A DNA stretch of 64,000 nucleotides from Tubulanus polymorphus (lineage: Eukaryota > Nemertea > Palaeonemertea > Tubulaniformes > Tubulanidae): contig NC_134026.1 in NCBI RefSeq assembly GCF_964204645.1, forward strand, positions 26,616,650 through 26,680,649, in the 5' to 3' direction. Numbering within the stretch: position 1 is the first letter of the stretch; every line of letters begins with the position of its first letter. A program made the position numbers and the translations under genes. The notes beneath the pieces were generated by a model. The model ran no database searches. It saw nothing but the letters and a program-made list of their open reading frames with translations, and was not told the DNA's origin. Below are positions 55,222 through 64,000 of this stretch, one piece after another.

Positions 55222-56390
55222 AGTTATGCTAATAATCCGAAGAAAATGAACTCTTGCCTTGCCTAGCTGGAAGAAGTGCTGTTGAAAGGTCTGCGTGTAT
55301 CTAACTCTTTATGAAACCAAAAACTGCCTTTACATGATTACAATATAAAACTGAAATTTTGTCAATAAAGTCCTTGATTTCTGCATAAGTTGTTAGAACG
55401 GAGTGAAGCAAGTCCTTAAAGAATAAGAAACATGAATTTCTTTGTGATGAATTTAACCTAACCTTTCCTTGTTGTAATGCGTTGTTGGTATTTTTCCAAA
55501 TACTATGAAAATCCTCAATATTAAGCATGCTTCTACTAGTTGTCTTAACACAAGCTTAGACATAAGGAATATTTTTATAATGGGAACAAATCGAATGGGT
55601 TGCCTGAAATATTGATTTTGTTATCCAAGGCAAGTGAAATCTGAACTATCGTTGACTGCTTTAGATTTCTATGGTAGTAGTTGGTCAATGTTGCTCAGTT
55701 TTTTCTACTAAATGTACTAGCTATCGCTCCAGCCAAGAAAATTTTACACGAAGTTCAGCAAGTCAGCAATATTGTTACAAAATGTTTCATGTTAAATATA
55801 TGCAGAAAACTGCTGAGCCCTTCTGTTAGATTGTAGTATCTGTGATAAAAACTGGTCCACAATTGTAAATATTAGATTATTGTTGTATATGGCCCATTTT
55901 AAAATGTATGTTATATGTATGCCGTAATGTTGAAATCTACACCACTTGTGAAATTTAAGTGAAATTTTGGTTTAAGCTTTGGATTTTGACTGAAACCTCA
56001 ATGAATCACCTCATTTTGTCATGAACTGCCTTATACTCATGAATGATAAGCTCTTATAATGTGAAGGTATTCGCTATAAAATCGTGAAAATGTTTTAGTA
56101 AAATGAAAAGTAAAGGAAAGTTAGAATCTATTGCAATGTACATTTATTCCTTCAAAATGTGAACAATATTTGTTATACCTGTAGAGAATTTTATGTACAT
56201 AAAATATAACGCTACCTGTAAAGAGGTACAGTTCATTTGTCACCTATGGAGACAAATAAATAAAAGATCTTTTAACTTCACAAAAACTCTTGATGTAATG
56301 AATATGACAAGCTTTTCTGCACTCAAGAATTTCATTTGAAAGTTTCAAATCAAAGAGGATAATTGTGTCCATTTAGTTGCTAAAGATGGT
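55222..56390. other. Convergent 3' UTRs of the MAK-type gene and GPN3
   Basis: The plus-strand AATAAA at 56255-56260 would end the MAK 3' UTR about 135 bases before the GPN3 stop codon. A minus-strand AATAAA (TTTATT at 56143-56148) would end the GPN3 transcript further inside, so the mature 3' ends are predicted to overlap by roughly 100 bases. Confidence 0.45.
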
Positions 56391-58192
56391 TCAGTCATCG
56401 AAGTAACCAGGATCATCTTGGGCTTCTTCATCTGCCTCGTCAAAATCCTGCAATAAAATAGGTCAATGAGATACATGGTATGTATAATCATAACAGGACT
56501 TTTTACTTTTATTTGGGAGCAGCTTACCCGCATTTTAGGTTCCAAGTCCTCTCCATACTGAATGGCATTGTCTATTTGTAGCAGTAAATCTGAGAGTGAT
56601 TCTTCATCTGTGCGATCTAATGGAATAAACTTCACTAAACTGTAATCTTCGATCTAAAATAAACAGGTTATACCTTAAACACTGTACAACATAGACTGAT
56701 ACTCATTTGTAAGTAGGTTTTAACCTCACCAAAGATGCCATTGCTTTGTTCAACTTTTCAAATTTTGAAGTTCTAAATTTTCTCTGAAATTCTTCATCCA
56801 ATAGGTATGGAAGATCAGGATCCATATATCTTAAAATGTAACAAATGATGAAACCGATGTCATTCGTGAGACAGCAAACACTATAAACATAGCAATTCGA
56901 CTTAATGAACACCCTTTCTTACCTCTCGATTTGTTTTTTGTCCTTTTTATTGAGTAAATCTAATTTTGTCATAACATTAACATGCGGAATTTCTAAATTA
57001 ACCATTGTTGACAAAGCAGTTAGAATTCCTGATACAAACTTGGTGGAATCAATAAGAAATTGTGAGTCTAATAAGAATACACCACATACATAAAAATTCC
57101 ATTTATGAAGCCGGTCCACTAAATGTCGGAAAACTGGAAGATGTGTATAAAGCTCTATCTGACCTGAAAATAACGTTCGAATTCAGAAGTGAAAAAATAT
57201 CGAACAATGTATGAATGAATCCTATCTGAAATATGAACGTACCCGGGCAATCAAATACAATATAATCATCTTCAATATCGTCTAACTGTTCTTCTAACCA
57301 ATCAAAATTCTGAGCAAAGTACCTGAACACAACATTGAATGAAATAAGGTCATGCAATATACAAGAAGTTAATTCAAATCAATGGCATATCGTGAAGTTT
57401 GCTTACTCCATACAGAACACTAAACCCCCATTTGGACCAAATCTTAACTGATCATCTTCCATAGCATCTTCTAGACTTATCAATTCACGAATATCTAAAA
57501 ATTTGAAAGAATAAACAATTGATGCTTAATTAAGAGAATTGAATGTTTATATCATTGCACGGAGGTGATATCTGTTGGTTTAGTGTTATCTCTTACCAGC
57601 AAGAACAGGATAATCAAATGCCTCTGCAGCAGGATCAAGATTTACAACATGAATTGTTCTTTTTGTATCGACACCATGTTTTACCAGTGAACTACAGTAT
57701 GTGGACTGTTGTAAGAAAATAAAATAGACACTTAATCAAAGACGAGATTAAGACAGCAGCACAGTTTTCTACCTACTAACAGACAGTAGTTTAAGTAACC
57801 TGTCTGTGGTGGTGATGATTGGATATTTTCACAACCCAGTTTACCACCACCAAGGTCCAACGATTTAGGTCACAGGGACTATAAGGATACTGGAGCTGGT
57901 GATAGATACTAGTTTTATTCATCCACTATCAATTGGATGTGACAGACAAGTCCCTCGGACCTTTAGGCCTAGACAGTCCCTGACCCTGACCCTGTCTGTC
58001 TGTCTGTCTGTGAGTGAGTGATGAGTGAGTGAGTGATCGGATCTTAGCTAGAGGAGTAGGGGGCCGTAGCATCACTTCTATATATGGTGTCATGTGTCAA
58101 GTCTTGAAAATTCTTGTATAATGACATTGTATTAAAACATTTACCTTTCCACTACCAGCAGGACCCATCACCAGCTGAGCGTATCGAGGCAT
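56391..58192 (-). CDS. GPN3: GPN-loop GTPase 3
   Basis: Eight exons, 5' to 3': 58145-58192, 57597-57705, 57407-57494, 57243-57322, 56923-57163, 56730-56829, 56528-56653, 56391-56447; 849 bases, 282 residues (human 284). All family motifs are visible: the P-loop GPAGSGKST split over exons 1 and 2, VVNLDPAAE, the GPN loop FGPNGGLVF, the G3 motif [15 protein letters not shown] and the G4 motif MTKLDLL. The C-terminus is acidic ([15 protein letters not shown]). GPN3 works with GPN1 in the cytoplasm to assemble RNA polymerase II and deliver it to the nucleus. The donor after Ser-Leu (56729) is GTGAGG; the GTTAAA five bases further downstream would break the frame. Its promoter is shared with SWAP70. 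Confidence 0.96.
57977..58036. repeat. Compound microsatellite in GPN3 intron 1
   Basis: A run of CCTGA units passes into CTGT units and then GAGT units over about 60 bases. It is simple sequence within the first GPN3 intron. Confidence 0.85.
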
Positions 58193-58350
58193 TTTTTAGT
58201 AAAATAAATTCTGAAATAAATTTCGCTCAACGACCTTGAGCAGATCAAATCAACACACCGTATGGTGCTGCCACGATGAAAACGGCAGATCAAAGAACTA
58301 ACTAAGAACTCATTTCCGCATTTCTGGTCACATGACTTTACACATACAAA
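58193..58350. promoter_or_regulatory. Divergent promoter, GPN3 and SWAP70
   Basis: Only 158 bases separate the two start codons, so both 5' UTRs and a shared core promoter must fit here. A near-palindromic GTCACATGAC at 58327-58336 could bind bHLH-zip factors. No TATA box is evident, as is usual for bidirectional housekeeping promoters. Confidence 0.6.
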
Positions 58351-61009
58351 ATGGCGGCTTTCGAAAATTTGAGAAAAAGTATTTGGCATGCTTTTAACGC
58401 ACTTGAGGACAGTACGGAGGGATGTGTGTTAAAATCGCAGTTGAAGGTACCACTCTGTAAATTATCTTAACGCAATATTCGAGGAAATCAATGACTGACA
58501 TTGAGCCATTACGGACTGGTAACGTGAAATGTTACCCCCCGGTCAAGTCAGTCAATTAAATTCAATTATTTTATTGATCCGCTATTACATATACTTCATG
58601 TTATAATGGATACGATTTTACTTATTAGATTACCTTTTCAGGTTCTTACACACAATATTGGCAACATTCTTAAAGTTGCGCATTTGAAACCAGAAACAAA
58701 ATTGGAGGAATTTAGTAAAGTCTCAAAAATTTCATTTGAAGATTATGTAGACTTCCTGAATGTGACAGTTTTCAACCAAGTTGATAACACTAACAGTGAT
58801 TTAAAGCAAGCACAATCAAAAGTCAATGATATTTGTTGGATGGTTTGTGCTGCAAAATTTACGAAAAAACTCATCTCTGATGAAAATGCATTCAAATTGT
58901 GGCAAATATTCAATTATTTTGTGGAACTTGATGATGAAGGAGTCGCCAAAATTCCGCTTGCAATGGATTTTGAAGAAGTTGAGCTACTATTGAAAAAACT
59001 GAATACAGTTTTTGGACGACCATGGGAAAGTGAAGCTTTAGATCGAATGAAAACAAAATCTGAGCTTAACAAGAATGAATTTGATTTGCCTCTTTGTGGC
59101 TTCCAAACATTGCTAACAATTATGGAGTTTGCGTATTTAGCTGATCTAGATGATGCGGATATCACCGAAATGTTTGATGAACTTCATGAGGAGATAGTCG
59201 GAGGAGTTGTTATGAAGGTGAAAGTTAAAACTGCTCGAAAACGATCCATTCTTAACAGTTACTTACGACAACTTCGTCGTCATTCATTTTCTCATTGTCT
59301 TCCAGGGACAACTTTCAAAGAAAGGAGAAAAACGAACTACGTGGAAAACCCGTTGGTTCATTCTTAAACCAGATTCAATGAAATATTATGTGAGTAGAGA
59401 TTTGAGCACATACAAAGGAGAAATAGCTATTCCAGAATGTCAAAGTATTGAGGTATGTTTCTTTCACTAGGCCTATTTGAAATATTAGGATGAGTATAAT
59501 AGAAATAACTTTTAAAAGATTTTTGTATTGTTTTTTCAGTCCATCAGTGAGAAAGTTGGTGATAAGAAATTGAATCGATTTTGTATTACGTGTGGCAACC
59601 GAAAATATGAACTAATGGCCACGGATCTGAAAACAAGAAATGCATGGATAACTGGTAAATTCACTCAAACAGACTGAGACTATACATCAGCAGGGAGGCC
59701 ACTAATATGGAAATCAGGGAATAGTCGGGGAGGTTTCCTTTCTTAAAAAAAGTCAGAAAATAGTCGGGGCATTTTGTTTAAAAAAATAACATGCATGTCA
59801 TGGAATAGTCAGCGAAAAAAGAAAGTCAAATAAATGTGGCCACCCTGATCAGACGTGCCTTCTATGTCTTCTTTACAAATAATGCTGATTGATATTTTCA
59901 GCTCTCAAAGAAGTGCGAAAGTACTTTGTTCGAGACAAAACATTGCAGCAATGCTTGTTTGAAAAACGTAGACTCGAAAGATTAGAAAAACGGCTAAGGT
60001 TGAGGGATGAAGAACAAGCCAAGTTGAATATGGAGAAACAATTACATGAACAAAGAAGAGATCTTGAAGCAGAAAAAGAGGTGAACAACTTCAATCCATC
60101 CTCTCTGATTTAGGAGATGTTGCTTATAAAACTTCAACAGTTATTTCCTTAATTTTATTTTAGGCTCGAGTCAAAGCCGAGGATGAACTTAAAGAAGAAG
60201 CTGCACAGCGTGAATTAGAATCAGAGAAACGCAAAGAATTAGAAGAAATCAAGAATGAACTGGAGCTATTGTTGGAAGAAGAACGACAGGCTAAGCGAGA
60301 TGAAGAAATCGTGCGTAATCTTCAGGCCAGGTTAGTGAAAATATTATCAGTCACTTGATTTGTTAGTCATTCAGGATTTGTTTGAGTAATAAGTGTATAC
60401 ACATATGTTCTGATATCTTTCAGGATATTGAAAGAGGAAGTAGAAGCCAGAGAAGCTCTCGAAAAACTGAAAGCTGAACAAGACGAGCAAATTTTATCAG
60501 AAAAGTCAAAAAGGGAAGAATTGGAGCAATTAAAAGAAGAACAGGAACTCGCTTTACAATTAGAACGTGATAGATTACAGAAACTGGAATCCGAAAGAAA
60601 GGAAGCTGAAGAAAAATTAAAGGTAATGATTCAGAACGTGACAAATGATCTATTAATTCAAGACACGAACGTCGCGAGTATGGTTTAGACCACGATATGA
60701 ATGAAATATACTTCATTCTTGCAGGAAGCTGCTGAGAAGTTACTCGAAGCAAACAAAGCAAAACAGTCTATGCAAGCCAAGTTTAAGAGAGTGAACAATG
60801 ATAATTTCAAGCTACCTATCTTCTCTCATCGTGGTTATACAGCTTTAGTAGATGCTGATCACAAAATCAAACAATACAAGCAACGTAAGCTGTCAACTGA
60901 TGAACTTCCATGTGATAATCAAACGGAAAAAGCCGAACCAGCTGAGAAATCCATTCCTGAACAAATGACTTCCAATGCCGATGATAATGTCAATAATAAT
61001 AGTAATTAA
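58351..61009 (+). CDS. SWAP70: SWAP70/DEF6 family guanine-nucleotide exchange factor
   Basis: Eight exons: 58351-58446, 58642-59217, 59306-59452, 59540-59654, 59902-60080, 60164-60330, 60424-60622, 60725-61009; 1764 bases, 587 residues (human SWAP70 585). Residues 1-220 are the EF-hand-like N-terminal domain (FENLRKSIWHAFNALED, then SQLKVLTHNIGNILKVAHL). A PH domain follows at about 224-330 (GQLSKKGEKRTTWKTRWFIL, then a tryptophan near its end in NAWITALK), and a long Glu/Lys/Arg-rich coiled coil covers about 335-510, including the family stretch EEERQAKRDEEIVRNLQAR. PH binding to PI(3,4,5)P3 recruits these proteins to the membrane, where they act on Rac and bind F-actin. SWAP70 and DEF6 arose by vertebrate duplication, so an invertebrate has one pro-orthologue; the symbol is a convenience. 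The C-terminal 60 residues are polar and variable. Confidence 0.95.
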
Positions 61010-62255
61010 GTGGAAAACTGAATGTAAGTTATTTAAAAGTAATGTTAGTAGATATCTATATGCATATATTCTTTTCTAGAAAAAAATATTTTTTAGCGTA
61101 GCAACAATGAGCGCTTTGTAAATCCCATTTTATGCCAAAATGTTTTGTCTTTTTGGGATTTTATCTGAATGGTAGAAAAGGAAATCAAACTTTGCCCACA
61201 TAATTAAGAAGGTCATCCAGGAGCCTATATTGACAAGACAGCCGATGAAAAGGTTATTTACCATGAAATATGCGAATCGGACTTATGTTATTAGCATAGC
61301 CCAATTCTTGCTCTTATCTGATAGAATTTCTAAGGTCACCTTTTAAATCTTGTTTGCTGTACTATATTCTTGCTTTAAACATTACAGTATCTGCATACTT
61401 TCATATACTGGTACATGTAGAGATAATAGAATTCAAATTTATGTCTGTTTGATAATGTTGTTTTGTACATGAATATTTTTAAATCAGCCATTTATCTTAG
61501 AGTGGCTAAATGACGCTTTTCATTATAGGTTTATGTGATTATCATACTGATTATTATGATTGTGATATTGAATGACAGTCCATATGTACCGGGTAGATTA
61601 AAACAAATAATGGTGCTGCACCAGGAAGAGATTTGATTCATTTCTACTGGAACCAAAATTTTCGAACAGGATCCAAAATGAGTCATGGTACATCAAGGAT
61701 ATTTTTGCTGAAAAATGTAAAATATGTATTTGTTTTCCTAGAAAAGATAATTAGGATCTTATCCAATGTAGAAAGTTTGATGTAAATATATGAATTATTG
61801 ATATACAAGATATTTTGCATAATTTGATTTATAGATTTATAAGCACAAATTGTAAGTTGTAAGTAATTTTTATAGACTGATTTGTATATTTATGCAATGT
61901 TATAGCCAATTAATATTTTAATAAAGTTTTATACTGCTAAGGGGTTTTCATCATTCTGGAGTTTTGCTCAAAAATAGAATATCGTTACCGGTACCTAGAA
62001 AAATGTATGGAAATATCATTCAAAATTTAGGACGGATTCATAGTATCATAGTTTATGAGAATTGGGCGCCACAGTTAAGTCCGTATTGTCCATTCATGGA
62101 AACATCCCGGAAAATATGCGCGATTGTTTTAGTTCTCAGAAATTCCGCTATCGTTATTCATAGGGGCAGCACTGAACGGCTGAGATCTAGCCGAGCCTCT
62201 CTTTTTTACTGTGGCATGCGAGGAATACAGATCTGATTTTATTCCATCTTCACCC
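61010..62255 (+). other. SWAP70 3' UTR and intergenic
   Basis: A+T-rich sequence after the SWAP70 stop. A poly(A) signal AATAAA lies at 61920-61925, giving a 3' UTR of roughly 0.9 kb. The open frame at 61964-62236 shows no motif. Confidence 0.55.
61920..61925 (+). terminator. Poly(A) signal of SWAP70
   Basis: Canonical AATAAA followed by GTTTTATACTGCTAAGGGGT, about 910 bases after the stop codon. It is the last such hexamer before the repeat element on this strand. Confidence 0.5.
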
Positions 62256-62652
62256 GTCAAGGGATTCGAACCCACTACGCTAAAGCTGTTCCCCGAACCC
62301 CCATCCTCCCCCGGCAGGGATTCGAACCTGATGGCATCGAGATTGCCACGGCACGAAACCCTGCCATAATCGACCGTGTGCGCAGATACATGCGCAGTTC
62401 AGATAATGTGATTTTTAGCCAATCAGAAATCCCGTTTTATTTTAGCCCAGGTTTTCCCATTTATAGTTCTTCCTTGAAATTTGCCTCAACGATTATACAA
62501 CGAGCAATCTGATTGGTGCCGCCAGTTTTCGTTCGGAAAGCTGCGCATGTACCTGCGCACCCGGTCTACTGATGCAGGGTTTCGTGCCGTGGCTGAGTGT
62601 AGCGATGCCATCAGGTTCGAGTCCCTGCAGAGGGAGGATGCGACCCCTTGAC
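62256..62652. mobile_element. Palindromic element with tRNA-like Pol III boxes
   Basis: Two arms of about 150-200 bases form a long imperfect inverted repeat centred near 62453. The left arm (62301-62360: CATCCTCCC, GGCAGGGATTCGAACCTGAT, CGGCACGAAACCCTGC) is mirrored at 62572-62640. Inner parts such as GCGCAGATACATGCGCAG are mirrored at about 62540-62562. On the plus strand the right arm holds a perfect A box (TGGCTGAGTGT, 62590-62600) and B box (GGTTCGAGTCC, 62614-62624), only 13 bases apart. The left arm keeps the B box on the minus strand but a broken A box. A further B-box copy sits near 62262-62273 on the minus strand. There is no protein-coding content. It could be a fold-back MITE that captured a tRNA-like unit, or two SINEs head to head. 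Confidence 0.6.
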
Positions 62653-63590
62653 CTCACGAGTCGTTGGAGTCGTTACTAGCCGACCAGAATCCGGTCGTAC
62701 CAATCACAGCACTTGTAACAAACCGTCAGTAGACTTCTGTTGGTTTTCCCGTTAAATTGACCGATCAGCAAACGTTTTACCGAACAAGGAAGTATTTCGC
62801 AAATCGATATATGACGTCACGCGCAACAGCGGGCTCGGGAGTGATACCGGACCCCTGGCAAGCGAGGATGATTTTATTCACCATTCAACACAAGTTGTTT
62901 AGAATCAATAATTGTATCAATTTTAAAGCACTAGAATGCTACACACCTTGAGAGAACCTTTTAGATCAATCAAACACAATAAATGATGCATGTTTTACTT
63001 GGATTTATTTATTCATGTTTAATAACTAAAATAAGGTAAAAATTTCTTGTTAGAAGCAAAAATAGTTATAACAGCAGATAATTAATTGTACAACAGCATT
63101 AAATCTAACTTTCATACTCTATTCACATAATTATAAAGATTGGTTTTTTATTAATCCTATAATAACTATAATAATTTGATTCATCTCTGATTTCTAGCAC
63201 ATTATTATCTGGCATTCATTAGATTAATGTAACAAACTTTTTGTTCAAAGATCTAACAATGTATTTCTTGACAGTGAATCTAAAGATCAATTAATCACAA
63301 GACATTATGCTTCCAAATTGAGAAATAAAAGCAAAATATTCTAGAATTTAAATTTAAAAAACAAATTGCAGTTATCATTAGCACCAGGTTTAACAAAAAT
63401 GAAACAGCTTTCTGGTTAAACTCTTTATCGATTTAGAAAAATATAAATAAAATCTAACAAAACGTTTATCAACTTGTGAGCAGCATTCAATTAATACAAT
63501 TCAAACATCTTATGAGATTCAGCTTTAGATAGAAAATTAATATAAATATAATACAATTTTATCCGAGTAAAGCAGATGAAGCTTCTTCTT
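62653..63590. other. A+T-rich flank
   Basis: About 940 bases with no supported gene. Minus-strand AATAAA-type hexamers near 62977-63013 (seen as TTTATTTATT on the plus strand) would suit the 3' end of a minus-strand gene to the right. Confidence 0.35.
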
Positions 63591-63670
63591 CTAGCCACGA
63601 GACATTACCTCCTTTTTGATTTTTAAGAGTCCATTCACTAAGTTAACAGTTTCTAGATACTCATATGCGT
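63591..63670 (-). CDS. Possible C-terminal exon of a minus-strand gene
   Basis: An acceptor (TTTGTTTGTTAAAG) is followed by 80 bases encoding a helical, protein-like run with AYEYLETVNLVNGLLKIKKE and then a TAG stop. The family is not recognised, and the upstream exon would be in or beyond the next 330 bases. Confidence 0.3.
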
Positions 63671-63850
63671 CTTTAACAAACAAAAATTTACCAACGTAGA
63701 TTTTTCAGCATCGTAAAATAACAAGAAACAAAATCACTTGAATAATTAAACTAATTGGATCATGTTCATCGCAAATTCACCAAGAGCATGATAACCAAAC
63801 GCAAAATATATGGGTTCTAATTCCACATAGAACTGTGCTTTAAGTACCGA

Positions 63851-64000
63851 TTATTCTTTATAGATGTCATAGATTTTTTGATAGAGCATCAGCAGGCGAT
63901 CTGTGTCCCTAATGATTGTTTCTATCACATCATGTATGATGATAAAACGTAGACTAGATTTAACAATATAATAAATTTGAGCAGTTGATACAGAGATGTC
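63851..64000 (-). CDS. Possible partial coding exon at the right edge
   Basis: On the minus strand the frame entering from the window edge stays open for 49 codons to a TAA at 63851-63853, with a plausible composition (HDVIETIIRDTDRLLMLYQK). It may be an alternative last exon of the same gene as the candidate at 63591-63670, or a chance frame. No motif is recognised. Confidence 0.3.
   Translation of the reverse strand, partial: DISVSTAQIYYIVKSSLRFIIIHDVIETIIRDTDRLLMLYQKIYDIYKE

Noticed and set aside
62240..62345. tRNA gene on the minus strand
   Set aside because: T-arm-like B boxes are present but no complete cloverleaf with matching acceptor stem or anticodon arm could be drawn.

Overview
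The window is animal nuclear DNA. It is A+T-rich, and its genes are broken into many short exons with GT-AG introns of 60-800 bases. The gene content (an apextrin-type MACPF-ApeC protein, quiver-type Ly6 proteins, a MAK-family ciliary kinase, SWAP70, and LINE and fold-back repeats) fits a marine invertebrate, probably a lophotrochozoan such as a mollusc, annelid or brachiopod. That placement is inference. I built the gene models by hand: every splice site listed was read from the sequence, and in each complete model the exon lengths sum to a multiple of three with matching phases.

Layout. 86-2959 (+): BTB-BACK protein of the BTBD16/germ cell-less type. 4078-5049 (-): Ly6/three-finger protein. 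5.1-7.4 kb: repeats (a fold-back element, a 200-base TA tract, a possible retroposon tail). 7426-9063 (+): DENR. 9725-15965 (-): RPA1 in 17 exons; its largest intron holds a LINE fragment and a two-exon gene on the opposite strand. 16768-17460 (+): a second Ly6 gene. 17917-20841 (-): secreted MACPF-ApeC protein. 21144-23087 (-): 3-beta-HSD family dehydrogenase with a GC-AG intron. 23.9-41.4 kb: gene-poor, with only a two-exon LHFPL tetraspan gene (30523-38834, -) and a possible decayed reading frame near 28.5 kb. 41475-44848 (+): AGC kinase of the RSKR/SgK494 type. 46835-48267 (+): an unrecognised small gene behind a perfect RFX X-box. 48869-55221 (+): a MAK/ICK-family kinase with a duplicated, mutually exclusive kinase exon. 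56391-58192 (-): GPN3. 58351-61009 (+): SWAP70/DEF6. 62.25-62.65 kb: palindromic element with tRNA-like Pol III boxes. The right edge may hold the 3' end of another minus-strand gene.

How the genes relate. Most are unrelated housekeeping or signalling genes: translation re-initiation (DENR), DNA replication and repair (RPA1), RNA polymerase II import (GPN3), actin and Rho signalling (SWAP70). The closest links are positional. GPN3 and SWAP70 share a 158-base divergent promoter, and MAK and GPN3 converge with predicted overlapping 3' UTRs. The most notable find is the tandem exon pair in MAK: each copy encodes the whole catalytic loop, DFG and TDY activation loop, and reading-frame arithmetic requires that exactly one copy be used.
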